From positions 1-12,283 of the forward strand of contig CAYZSU010000063.1 of NCBI GenBank assembly GCA_964480565.1: a stretch of 12,283 nt of DNA, in the 5' to 3' direction. The DNA comes from CAYZSU01 sp964480565 (GTDB lineage Bacteria > UBA10199 > 2-02-FULL-44-16 > JAAZCA01). Positions 1 through 7,470 of this stretch are shown here, piece after piece. The notes beneath the pieces were generated by a model, which had not been told where the DNA came from, did no database searches, and saw only the letters and a list, made by a program, of their open reading frames with translations. Both the position numbers and the translations under genes were made by a program. How positions within the stretch are numbered: position 1 is the first letter of the stretch; every line of letters starts with the position of its first letter.

Positions 1-2
1 TG

Positions 3-296
3 ATCGATATATGCCGCCGCGAAGGCGTAAACCGGCATCAAGTCACGCTTCATTCAGACAATGGCAGCCCGATGAAAGGGTCGACATTATTGGCTACATT
101 GCAGTCTTTGGGTGTTGTACCGTCTTATAGTCGTCCCTCAGTAAGCAATGATAATCCCTATTCTGAATCCTTGTTTCGGACGATAAAGTACTGTCATCAA
201 TATCCTGAATTGGCATTTCGTGATATGTCTCATGGTAGAAGTTGGATGAGTGATTTTGTAGGCCTGTGTTTTTCCCGTTTTGACAATCTCTTGTAG
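3..296 (+). pseudogene. IS3-family transposase (OrfB), C-terminal fragment, truncated
   Basis: This is a remnant of a DDE (rve-type integrase) transposase that would catalyse strand transfer for an IS3-group element. The open frame enters from before the window and reads through base 3. Two of the three catalytic acids are visible: Asp in HSDNGSP (codon 57-59) and Glu in NPYSES (codon 165-167), separated by 35 residues as in the D(35)E arrangement. The stretch RPSVSNDNPYSES is typical of IS3/IS2-like OrfB proteins. Similarity stops after SWMSDFV (about base 260); the last 11 codons before the TAG at 294-296 are the reverse complement of an IS630-like gene start. The C-terminal tail of the domain and the element's right end are therefore missing, so it is non-functional as seen. 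The first catalytic Asp and OrfA lie outside the window. Confidence 0.85.
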
Positions 297-341
297 ACCC
301 TTACGTTCTTCCTTTGTTAATTTGACGATGTATTTTTTCAT
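252..341 (-). pseudogene. IS630-like transposase, N-terminal fragment (~30 codons)
   Basis: Read on the minus strand, the ATG at 341-339 begins MKKYIVKLTKEERKGLQ, followed by EIVKTGKTQAYKI. This resembles the helix-turn-helix N-terminus of IS630/Tc1-mariner-type transposases. Recognisable similarity ends at about base 252, where the sequence changes into the IS3 fragment read from the opposite strand, so the DDE catalytic domain is absent. The open frame continues as nonsense to base 138 and could be extended upstream to an ATG at 374, but family similarity starts at 341. No terminal inverted repeat or TA target duplication could be confirmed in 342-420. Family assignment rests on a short stretch. 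Confidence 0.6.
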
Positions 342-471
342 TTTGGAATCCCCTTTTACAGGGGTATACCACATTATTAATCTTATTACTCGTCAATTCA
401 TTGAAATCGGTGTACTAGGGCGATTCTTACTAATGGTGTTCACAAGGCCAGTTTCTTAACATGCTTGTAGA

Positions 472-501
472 TTTACATTGCAAATATTGCAGCCCTAAAA
501 T
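472..501 (+). promoter_or_regulatory. Possible sigma-70 promoter for the 1367-aa gene
   Basis: TTTACA at 472-477 and TAAAAT at 496-501 are separated by 18 bp, about 90 bp upstream of the start codon at 594. The region is very AT-rich, so chance matches are common, and other weak -10-like hexamers occur nearer the gene (around 533-550). Low confidence. Confidence 0.3.
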
Positions 502-593
502 AAATTACTATTCGAATTTATTTCAAAATACTCATTATAGTTAAAATATTTATTTTTCCAATAGCCTTTGGCTTTAAAATTAAGGAGATTAGA

Positions 594-3500
594 ATGAATT
601 TTTTTAGGACTATCCTATTGCTTGCACTGATTTGTTTTGTCTGCGTGTCTGCATTGGCTAGCAATCAAATAGATGCTGACAATTATTCAACTGATCTTAA
701 TATCCCAGAGATACTACAACCATGGATTCCATGGGTTCTACATGATGTTGATCAAAAAAAATGTTCTGTGATGCTTAACCAGGATGAAAAAAATTGTTTG
801 TGGACTGAACCATTGTCTCTAGATCTTGAAGAAAAACAGGCTGTTTTTTTACAAAATATCACATTAGAACATTCTGGATGGTTCTATTTGCCTGGCAAAG
901 CGGGTGAAAGTTGGCCTGAAGATGTGATGATTGATGATCAGATGGCCGTCGTTGTGACAAAAAATAACTTACCTGCTATTTTTATTGATGAGCCCGGTTC
1001 TTATTCAATCAATGGTAAATTTTACTGGAATCATTTGCCGAAACATTTACATATTCCAAAAGAAACGGGTTTAGTATCCCCTGTTACTTTAAATGGGAAA
1101 ATTCAAACCAATATTAAATTAAAAGATGATATGTTATGGATTGCGTCTAACAAAAAAGAAAGTCATGTGAACAATGCATTGCAATTGCATGTTTATCGAT
1201 TAATTACGGATACATTTCCATTGACAATTAATACTCGCATTGAGCTAAATGTCTCGGGTGATCCTAGAGAAACTATTCTTGATTGGCGCGTTCCTGATAA
1301 TCAAATCCCATTAACAATGGAGAGTGTGTTACCTGTTAACTTGGGAAAGGATAGAAAACTACGCGTACAAGTACGACCTGGAAAATGGGTGGTTAATTTT
1401 ACTACCCGAACAATTGGCAAACCAACGGTTCTACACACGGGTAAAACTGGTAAATTCTGGCCAAAAAAAGAATTATGGAGTTTTAAATCACAAAATCACC
1501 TTAGAACCGTTGAAATCAAAGGTGCCAATCAGGTGGATCCGTCCATTGAATCGATACCGTCAAGCTGGAAGCAATTTCCTGCATATATTATGACAAGTAA
1601 AAGTGAATTTATTATTGAAGTTAAAATGGTGAAAAATATTGTTTCAACACCCAACAAACTTCAATTAGAACGCACATATTGGTTGGATGAATCTGGAAAG
1701 GGAATGACAATAAAGGATATTATCACAGGTTCTATATCAACTGGAAAACGTTTGGAAATGCATTCGGACTATTTATTAGGCCAAGTTAAAATTAATCATC
1801 AAAATCAGCTCATTACTCATCTAGATAATTCAAATATTGCTGGTGTGGAAGTGCGTCGTGGAGATATTCATGTTGATGCATTAAGTCGAAGCGAAAAGAT
1901 CAATGATCTCTCAGCCGTTGGATGGAATAATGATATGAAAAAAGTGTCTGCGATGCTTAACCTTCCTCCTGGGTGGACACTTGTTTACCAAACAGGTATT
2001 GATTCTGCAAAAACCTGGGTAAGCAAATTAACACTGTATAATATATTTTTCATATTAATTATTTCTCTATCTGTTGGAAAATTGTTCAATATAAAATCTG
2101 GACTAATTTCTTTTATTACTCTACTTCTTACTGTTTTTATCTGCAAGGAATCCATTGCATTGCGTGATACATGGATCGCATTACTTTTTTGTATATCAAT
2201 CTTACGCATTATTCCAAAAAACAAATACTCAAAATTTATTAATTTTACTCGATATTCACTCATTGGAACGGTAATTATAATACTCATTTTATTTATTAGG
2301 ATAGAAGTTAAAAATGGACTTTATCCACAATTGGAGAAGAATAATAGTAAGTTGGTTTCATTAAATACTCTAATTAATAAATTTGAAGGTTCTCCTAGTG
2401 CAGCACCTTTGAACCAAAAATCAGCGCGTACACGAATGAAAAAAGCGGATACAGGTGCTAATGTTAATTACGCTGCGAAAGGTATAAGGTTGAATTATTT
2501 AAAAAACAATTATGATGTCAATGCTAAAATACAAAGTGGCCCAGGACTACCAACATGGCGATGGAACCGGGTTGCATTTTCATGGAATGGCCCAGTGATG
2601 TCTAAACAAAAAATTAAACTATATTTTCTCTCACCATCGATGAACGTGGCATTGTCATTTATTATCAGTGCACTGCTTATTTTAACAACGATGATTCTTT
2701 TGAAAAATGAATTTACATCATTAAAATTGAGCAAATTTGGTAGAAAAATAAACTGGTTGTTGTTTAGTATATTTTTCTTATTGATAAACATATATTCGCC
2801 AATAGGAAATGCCCAAACAATTAGTATACCAAATAATGCTATGCTTGAATCCTTAAAAGATAGGCTTGTCGATCATATTAATAAACCTGCAATATGTGGT
2901 GATTATTGTGCAGACATTACTAAGATGGATATAACAATTAATAATGATAATATGAATGTTGAACTGTTAATACCTGCAAATATTAAAACAGCGATTCCGT
3001 TGCCACAAAGTGAAAACTGGATGTTTAGCGCAATTACAGCTAACGATAAACCTGCATCACTTTATAAAAAGGATAATACAATATGGGTTATGCTTGATCC
3101 TGGGATAAATCATATTACCTTGTCAGGCGTGATATACAAACAATCCATTCAGCTTTCTTTTCCTAGCCAATTTGTTTTGCCTCACAAAGTTAAATTTAAC
3201 GGTAATAGTTTATGGAAAATACAAGGTGTTAATGAAAATGGTGTGCCGGGGTCACAGCTAGGTTTTCAAAAAATAAAAACAGATAATAGGAAAAGAGAAA
3301 TATTAGAGTCAGGGAATCTTCCACCGCTTGTTCGCATTGAACGAATTATTCAACTTGGTATGGATTGGAAAATTACCACTATTGCCACTCGAATATCGCC
3401 TGTTGGCTCGCCAATATTACTTGAAATACCAATGCTTGAGGGGGAGTCTGTAATTAGCAGTATGCCGATTAAAAATAATAATGTGCAATTGCAACTTGGA

Positions 3501-4697
3501 AAAAATGAAAAAACGAAAAAATGGGAATCAATTTTTACCAAGCAAAAAGAGTTTGCTCTAACGGCATTTGATTCTTTAAATTTAACTGAAACATGGACTC
3601 TTGATGCTGGGATAATGTGGAATGTAGAGGTGAATGGAAAAGTTTCTGTTTCTGTGGGTAGTAAAAGTGGATCAAAACTCCTAATACCAACCTGGTTTCC
3701 TCGGCCAAATGAGTCCATACATTTTTTCGTTACAAAGCCTAAAGGAGTAAAAGGATCTACAAAAACAATTGAATCAAGTTCAGTTCAAGTGACTCCTGGC
3801 ATAAGAAGTTCTGATTATGATTTAACTTTTTTATTACGTTCAACGCGTGGCGGTACGCACACTATTAAATTACCCAAAGATGCAAAATTACAAACAATAA
3901 AAATTGATGGAAATGTAAAATATATTAGTCAAAATAATAGGAAAATAACCATTCCAACGAAGCCAGGTCAGCAACGTATAAATATCAATTGGACAATGGA
4001 TCATGGAATATCTTTTTTTCTTCGTTCAGCGGATATTGATCTGGGTATGGACAGTGTGAATAGCTCTGTTTCTATCAATGTTGGTAATAGATGGGTCTGG
4101 TTTGTTAACGGTCCTACAATTGGTCCAGCGATATTATATTACAGTTTATTATTGTCTCTTATCATCGGGTCATTAATCCTGGGTGCGACTTATCTGACAC
4201 CGTTAAAGTGGTATCATTGGGCATTGCTTTGCTTTGGTATTAGTAATGCAGATCTAAGCACCACTGTTATTATTATTTTATGGTTTCTCATACTTGGTTT
4301 AAAGAGTAAATATTTGGATACTTTGAAAAATAGGAAGTCGTACAACTTTTTACAAATAGGAATAGTTATAATGAGCATTGTAAGTTTTATTGCACTGCTT
4401 TATGCGATTAATTCTGGACTGCTTGGGCATCCTGATATGATGATTAGCGGAAATAATTCTACAAATCATATTTTAAACTGGTATCAAGATCGTATTGTCG
4501 ATAATGTTTTACCTCAACCTCTTATTATATCTGTACATCCATTTGTGTATAGATGCGTTATGTTGACCTGGGCATTATGGCTGAGTTTTAATCTTTTAAA
4601 GTGGTTTAAATGGGCATGGCGAGATTGTTTTGCATCCGGAGGTATCTGGAGAAAAAAACAATGTAATCAAACCTTACCAGTTGAGACTAAAGAGTAA
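594..4697 (+). CDS. Very large exported multi-spanning membrane protein of unknown function, internally duplicated
   Basis: This 1367-residue protein resembles, from memory, an uncharacterised family of large proteobacterial proteins; I assign no function. The start is fixed by AAGGAG at 582-587, six bases before the ATG. Residues 1-22 form a signal peptide or anchor ending in VSALA. Residues 23-475 are predicted periplasmic and beta-rich. Hydrophobic segments follow at about 482-498, 503-516, 527-540 and 553-570, then a short soluble stretch containing GPGLPTWRWNR (649-659), then membrane segments at about 684-703 and 719-736. A second predicted periplasmic region (740-1175) begins with a pattern echoing residues 50-157: a Cys pair, a beta-rich stretch, LP...W, then a proline-ended strand. 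The C-terminus has further segments at about 1178-1200, 1205-1237, 1252-1278 and 1318-1340. No catalytic motif is evident. It converges on the tolQRA operon and appears monocistronic and AT-rich. Its role at the envelope is inference from topology only. Confidence 0.9.
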   Translation: MNFFRTILLLALICFVCVSALASNQIDADNYSTDLNIPEILQPWIPWVLHDVDQKKCSVMLNQDEKNCLWTEPLSLDLEEKQAVFLQNITLEHSGWFYLPGKAGESWPEDVMIDDQMAVVVTKNNLPAIFIDEPGSYSINGKFYWNHLPKHLHIPKETGLVSPVTLNGKIQTNIKLKDDMLWIASNKKESHVNNALQLHVYRLITDTFPLTINTRIELNVSGDPRETILDWRVPDNQIPLTMESVLPVNLGKDRKLRVQVRPGKWVVNFTTRTIGKPTVLHTGKTGKFWPKKELWSFKSQNHLRTVEIKGANQVDPSIESIPSSWKQFPAYIMTSKSEFIIEVKMVKNIVSTPNKLQLERTYWLDESGKGMTIKDIITGSISTGKRLEMHSDYLLGQVKINHQNQLITHLDNSNIAGVEVRRGDIHVDALSRSEKINDLSAVGWNNDMKKVSAMLNLPPGWTLVYQTGIDSAKTWVSKLTLYNIFFILIISLSVGKLFNIKSGLISFITLLLTVFICKESIALRDTWIALLFCISILRIIPKNKYSKFINFTRYSLIGTVIIILILFIRIEVKNGLYPQLEKNNSKLVSLNTLINKFEGSPSAAPLNQKSARTRMKKADTGANVNYAAKGIRLNYLKNNYDVNAKIQSGPGLPTWRWNRVAFSWNGPVMSKQKIKLYFLSPSMNVALSFIISALLILTTMILLKNEFTSLKLSKFGRKINWLLFSIFFLLINIYSPIGNAQTISIPNNAMLESLKDRLVDHINKPAICGDYCADITKMDITINNDNMNVELLIPANIKTAIPLPQSENWMFSAITANDKPASLYKKDNTIWVMLDPGINHITLSGVIYKQSIQLSFPSQFVLPHKVKFNGNSLWKIQGVNENGVPGSQLGFQKIKTDNRKREILESGNLPPLVRIERIIQLGMDWKITTIATRISPVGSPILLEIPMLEGESVISSMPIKNNNVQLQLGKNEKTKKWESIFTKQKEFALTAFDSLNLTETWTLDAGIMWNVEVNGKVSVSVGSKSGSKLLIPTWFPRPNESIHFFVTKPKGVKGSTKTIESSSVQVTPGIRSSDYDLTFLLRSTRGGTHTIKLPKDAKLQTIKIDGNVKYISQNNRKITIPTKPGQQRININWTMDHGISFFLRSADIDLGMDSVNSSVSINVGNRWVWFVNGPTIGPAILYYSLLLSLIIGSLILGATYLTPLKWYHWALLCFGISNADLSTTVIIILWFLILGLKSKYLDTLKNRKSYNFLQIGIVIMSIVSFIALLYAINSGLLGHPDMMISGNNSTNHILNWYQDRIVDNVLPQPLIISVHPFVYRCVMLTWALWLSFNLLKWFKWAWRDCFASGGIWRKKQCNQTLPVETKE

Positions 4698-4706
4698 TTG
4701 ATATCG

Positions 4707-4729
4707 CAAGGTATGCGAATACTTGTTTT
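4707..4729 (+). terminator. Weak possible terminator after the 1367-aa gene
   Basis: A short hairpin pairs CAA+GTAT (4707-4709, 4711-4714) with ATAC+TTG (4719-4725), with one bulged G and a GCGA loop, followed by TTTT (4726-4729). The stem is AT-rich and the T-run short, so this is tentative. Its position ten bases after the stop codon fits. Confidence 0.3.
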
Positions 4730-4755
4730 CAGTAATAGATCTCTTTCGTAAATTC

Positions 4756-4797
4756 GATTACTGTGTCACTCGCGAGAAACGAAGTGACGAAGCAATC
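4756..4797. repeat. REP-like palindromic repeat, degraded
   Basis: The arms at 4756-4770 and 4783-4797 (AGTGACGAAGCAATC) are inverted repeats matching at 12 of 15 positions around a 12-base centre containing GCGAGAAACGA. The sequence resembles the dispersed intergenic palindrome (core ACGAAGTGACGAAGCAATCT) seen in several Gram-negative genomes. It sits between two convergent genes, a usual place for such elements, where it may help end transcription or protect transcript 3' ends. Mismatches in the left arm suggest an old copy. Confidence 0.55.
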
Positions 4798-4869
4798 TAG
4801 ACTGAGTCGTCACGTTGCCCTTAGTGTCCCCGACTGACCAAGCCTTTGAACTGTGGTCGTTCAGTAGTA

Positions 4870-4887
4870 CCATGGGCGTGCCTATGG
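4870..4887. repeat. Short inverted repeat just past the tolA stop codon
   Basis: CCATGGGC (4870-4877) and GCCTATGG (4880-4887) can form an 8-bp hairpin with one G-U pair, or more realistically a 7-bp stem with a 4-base loop. It lies eight bases beyond the tolA stop on the minus strand. There is no T-run after it in either direction, so it is not a standard intrinsic terminator; it could stabilise the tol mRNA 3' end. Confidence 0.35.
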
Positions 4888-4894
4888 GATTCAA

Positions 4895-5770
4895 TTAACG
4901 CTTACTTTGTGGGTGAAATACAACTAAAAATCCTTCATTGTATGCTTCCCATTCCAGTTTTTCAGGTGGTGTAGGTAGGGGGGATGCATTTCTAATTGCA
5001 CGTAGTGCGGACTGATCAAAGCTTTGGCTATTAGATGTGGAACTCCACTTTATATCAGTCACATCACCGTGTTCATTGATCATAAGTACAAGCTCTGCTC
5101 GAATATTATAATCTCCCTCCAAATATTTAATTGGAGGAATCCAACTGCGAATTATTTTTGATCGAATCATTGCTTGGTAGCGCAAGTAATCCGGATCTGT
5201 GCGTGGGACGCGAATGGCTTGATTGGCTGTGCCATATTTAAATCCATTGCCATCTTTTTTGACCTGTGCGGCTTGTGGTTGAATATTTCGTTGTTTAAGC
5301 TGAGTATCAATTTTAGCCAATGCGCTGGCAATATCCTTGTCTGTTTTATTTATTTTTTTTACTTTAGGCTGTGTTTTTTTAATAATTTTTTTTGTTATTT
5401 TTTTTGAGGGTTGTTTAATTTTTTTTGGTTTCTTTGCAATTGTCATAGAACTAATTGGTTTTGTCTTCACAATCTTTGGTGCCAATGCTTTTTGGCTTGG
5501 TTTTTTTTCTGGTGTGAAATTTTTCTGATCCTGTATCGTACTTTTAGGCAATGTCTTACTCTTTTTAATATGAGTGTCAGGGATGTCACTATGCCCTTTG
5601 GGAAGGTCAATCCATACCGCATGGATGCGTGGTTTGATCGGAGGTTGTCGGGTTAGTCCCAGTTCATCGGAAAATAGTGTGATAATTACAAATGCCAAAT
5701 GAATACATATGGATACAAGAATTGCATCCATTCCAAAAGCGCGTGATGAGTTGGGTATGTATTGTTTCAT
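4895..5770 (-). CDS. tolA: TolA-like energy-transducing envelope protein (TonB/TolA family)
   Basis: This protein spans the periplasm and passes proton-motive-force energy from the TolQ-TolR motor towards the outer membrane. It has 291 residues. A single N-terminal membrane helix lies at about 15-35 (ILVSICIHLAFVIITLF). A long lysine- and proline-rich linker follows at about 40-145, then a short helical stretch (146-165). The C-terminal TonB/TolA-like domain covers about 190-288 and includes YLRYQAMIRSKIIRSWIPP and FDQSALRAIRNASPLPTPPE. It starts 17 bases after tolR with no clear Shine-Dalgarno site, which suggests translational coupling. The linker looks more like TonB than like the long alanine-rich helix of enterobacterial TolA, so TonB is the alternative name; the Tol-like partners favour TolA. 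tolB and pal do not follow it. Confidence 0.85.
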   Translation of the reverse strand: MKQYIPNSSRAFGMDAILVSICIHLAFVIITLFSDELGLTRQPPIKPRIHAVWIDLPKGHSDIPDTHIKKSKTLPKSTIQDQKNFTPEKKPSQKALAPKIVKTKPISSMTIAKKPKKIKQPSKKITKKIIKKTQPKVKKINKTDKDIASALAKIDTQLKQRNIQPQAAQVKKDGNGFKYGTANQAIRVPRTDPDYLRYQAMIRSKIIRSWIPPIKYLEGDYNIRAELVLMINEHGDVTDIKWSSTSNSQSFDQSALRAIRNASPLPTPPEKLEWEAYNEGFLVVFHPQSKR

Positions 5771-5787
5771 AAAGGGATAGTTGCCTA

Positions 5788-6201
5788 TTATTCCGGTTGC
5801 GTGACCATACCAATGCGGTCAATGCCTGCTTTTTTTGCCATGGACATAATGTGAATAACATCACCATAAGGGATGGTCGTATCGGCTTTAATAAAGAGGT
5901 CTTTTTTGGATCGCTTTGAAAATAAGCTGGATAAGCGTCCTGAAATTTCATCCAAAGGAATGGCATGTTTATCATCGCCAATATAAATTTTTTCATTTTT
6001 TTGAATAGTTAAAACGATATCTTTGGATGATTGGTTTATTGACGATGCATTTGCTTTGGGTAGATTGACAGGCATGCCCTGCTGAAGAAGGGGCGCTGTT
6101 AGCATAAATACAATCAAAAGTACCATGGCCACATCAACCATTGGCGTGATATTGATTTGAGATAATACCTGTCCATGTAAATAACGTCGTTTAATAGCCA
6201 T
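5788..6201 (-). CDS. tolR: TolR, proton-channel subunit of the Tol motor
   Basis: TolR (ExbD/TolR family) forms with TolQ the inner-membrane proton channel that energises TolA. The 137-residue product has a short cytoplasmic N-terminus, one membrane helix at about 21-38 (MVDVAMVLLIVFMLTAP), and a periplasmic domain. Asp23 in INITPMVDV is at the position of the essential channel aspartate of TolR/ExbD proteins. MPVNLPKA just after the helix is typical of TolR. Its ATG is three bases after the tolQ stop, and an AGGA Shine-Dalgarno site lies inside the last tolQ codons, so the two are tightly co-translated. Length matches the family norm. ExbD is the less likely alternative. Confidence 0.92.
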   Translation of the reverse strand: MAIKRRYLHGQVLSQINITPMVDVAMVLLIVFMLTAPLLQQGMPVNLPKANASSINQSSKDIVLTIQKNEKIYIGDDKHAIPLDEISGRLSSLFSKRSKKDLFIKADTTIPYGDVIHIMSMAKKAGIDRIGMVTQPE

Positions 6202-6204
6202 AAA

Positions 6205-6930
6205 TTAATCCTGTGTTTTTTGTACAAAATATTCATTGTTGATGCGTTCATTTAAATCGTCAGCAAAATCGTAGAGATCTTTGGATAATAGACGGATACG
6301 GCGAGTATAATAGTTATAGAAGATAACTGCTGGAATAGCAGCAGCTAGTCCTAAGGCTGTTGAGATCAAGGCTTCCGCAATATGTGGACCAATGATTGCA
6401 ATGCTTGACGCACCAGTGCGTCCAATTTTCCAGAATGCATGCAATATTCCCCATATGGTACCAAAAAGGCCAATAAAGGGTGCGGCACTACTGGTAGTTG
6501 CTAGGAATGAAATGCCACTTTCAAGCCCTTGGATTTCATTGTCCGTTGCGCGTTGAATATCTTTTTCCATTGTGTAGGGCGTGATATTTTTATGATTGTC
6601 ACGAAGTGTTTCAATTGCCGATCGGAAAATATTAAATGCAGGACTTTTTCGAAAACTACGATTATTAAGAAGGACATCGATTGTTTTAGACTCCCAAAAA
6701 AGGCGAAAGAAATGATGTGAGCGTTTACGGCTTGAACGCAACTGGTGATATTTATTGCTGATAATTGCCCATGATAATATGGAAAAAATAACCAAGATAA
6801 GAAGCATGAGTTGGACGATAATATCTGCACTGAGAACCAATTGTAATAAATCGGCATGTCCAGTATCTATTAATGGTGTGGATGCCTCTATGGCGGGGTT
6901 TGTTTGAGCGAGTAGTCCTATAAGTAGCAT
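6205..6930 (-). CDS. tolQ: TolQ, inner-membrane motor subunit of the Tol system
   Basis: TolQ (MotA/TolQ/ExbB family) makes the multimeric collar of the proton-driven Tol complex used in outer-membrane constriction during division. The 241-residue protein has three membrane segments: about 36-57 (IIVQLMLLILVIFSILSWAI), 141-168 (including PFIGLFGTIWGILHAF), and 183-207 (including AEALISTALGLAAAIPAVIF), with the large cytoplasmic loop between the first two. The GLFGTIWGI and AEALISTALGLAAAIPA motifs are family signatures and favour TolQ over ExbB. The start at 6930 is supported by AAGGA (minus strand, 6940-6936) five bases upstream. It is the first gene of tolQRA and has a good promoter at 6969-6998. 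Confidence 0.93.
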   Translation of the reverse strand: MLLIGLLAQTNPAIEASTPLIDTGHADLLQLVLSADIIVQLMLLILVIFSILSWAIISNKYHQLRSSRKRSHHFFRLFWESKTIDVLLNNRSFRKSPAFNIFRSAIETLRDNHKNITPYTMEKDIQRATDNEIQGLESGISFLATTSSAAPFIGLFGTIWGILHAFWKIGRTGASSIAIIGPHIAEALISTALGLAAAIPAVIFYNYYTRRIRLLSKDLYDFADDLNERINNEYFVQKTQD

Positions 6931-6968
6931 AAAGATCCTTTCATCTAAACTTATGTGAATGAAAAGCG

Positions 6969-6998
6969 ATAATATCGATTTTAGGGGATTGCTGTCAA
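6969..6998 (-). promoter_or_regulatory. Sigma-70 promoter of tolQRA
   Basis: On the minus strand a perfect -35 box TTGACA (6998-6993) and a -10 box TATTAT (6974-6969) are separated by 18 bp. Transcription would begin near 6962, giving a leader of about 32 nt before the tolQ ATG. Confidence 0.7.
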
Positions 6999-7132
6999 TG
7001 ATATAGAAGAAATGGATCGTGGGTCAGTATTTCTTTTGGCTTGAGGGCTCTTGTTTATAGGAATTTAATCTTTAATATTGTTATTCTCATGCCTGGGAAC
7101 CTTATCTGTTCTTCTTAATCTTTAAATCATTC

Positions 7133-7171
7133 ACTCATTTTGTATGTCTTATCACGTGTGTTCTCATTTTG
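7133..7171 (+). promoter_or_regulatory. Paired upstream activator-like motifs, copy A
   Basis: Two direct copies of TCATTTTG (7135-7142 and 7164-7171) lie 29 bp apart. The second starts 63 bp before the GG of the sigma-54 -24 element. Relative to the predicted transcript start the sites lie near -117 and -88, in the range used by enhancer-binding activators of sigma-54. The same motifs with the same spacings occur at copy B. The identity of the activator is not visible here. Confidence 0.6.
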
Positions 7172-7224
7172 ATAGACTCGGGTGAATTGTAATTGCTCAA
7201 AATACCTATTCTGAGTGATTCAGT

Positions 7225-7240
7225 TTGGCATTACCCTTGC
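7225..7240 (+). promoter_or_regulatory. Sigma-54 (-24/-12) promoter, copy A
   Basis: TTGGCA at 7225-7230 and TTGC at 7237-7240 match the TGGCAC-N5-TTGC consensus, with the invariant GG (7227-7228) and GC (7239-7240) at the required spacing. Transcription should start near 7252. The same element is conserved in copy B although the surrounding sequence has diverged, which supports function. Confidence 0.82.
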
Positions 7241-7251
7241 ATACTACTATA

Positions 7252-7365
7252 AGCATAATACAAAACACATAGGGGGTGTTTGATACTATAAAAAAATCAT
7301 TGTTGTCTCAAAAGATGTTGTCTCTTTAAAAATGGGGGAGCCCTTGCTACGGCGAGGGTTTTTTT
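7252..7365 (+). ncRNA. Predicted sigma-54-dependent small RNA, copy A (~114 nt)
   Basis: A transcript from about 7252 to the terminator T-run at 7365 would be about 114 nt. It opens with a small hairpin, AACAC (7264-7268) pairing with GTGTT (7276-7280) around the loop ATAGGGG. A mostly unstructured A/U-rich stretch follows, with TGTTGTCTC twice (7301-7309 and 7316-7324), then AAAATGGGGGAG and the terminator. No reading frame is conserved with copy B: indels of 2 and 15 nt break every frame. No plus-strand gene lies downstream, since the next gene is convergent, so it is not a mere leader. It is probably a base-pairing or protein-binding regulatory RNA. I do not recognise its family and its targets are unknown. 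Confidence 0.75.
7341..7365 (+). terminator. Intrinsic terminator of small RNA copy A
   Basis: CCCTTGC (7341-7347) pairs with GCGAGGG (7352-7358) over 7 bp with one G-U pair. The loop TACG closed by C-G is a UNCG-type tetraloop, and seven T residues follow (7359-7365). It is identical to the terminator of copy B. Confidence 0.9.
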
Positions 7366-7470
7366 ATTGTGTTTGGGGTAGTCGTTAAAACGCGTCATTC
7401 CCAGTGATTATCATCCATGTCTGGACATTTTTGAACATTTTCTGAAATGGCTATTTTGAGGGTGGTTGCA

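Larger units (their letters stand above)
7133..7365 (+). repeat. Direct repeat A: promoter plus small RNA module
   Basis: This module aligns with 7929-8148. From 7133 to about 7290 the offset is a constant 796 bp without gaps. It then changes to 798 and, after a 15-nt extra unit in copy A, to 783. Conservation is greatest at the activator motifs, the -24/-12 element, the RNA body and the terminator, and poorer between them. This is the pattern of a duplicated functional unit under selection, not of a recent copy. Confidence 0.85.

Noticed and set aside
5174..5656. Several Phe/Leu-rich plus-strand frames
   Set aside because: They are antisense shadows of the lysine-rich linker and neighbouring parts of tolA, and show no recognisable domain or start signal.
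7420..7432. Terminator at the short palindrome ATGTC-TG-GACAT plus T-run
   Set aside because: The 5-bp arms have only a 2-base loop, and it lies about 55 bases beyond the terminator that already ends RNA copy A.
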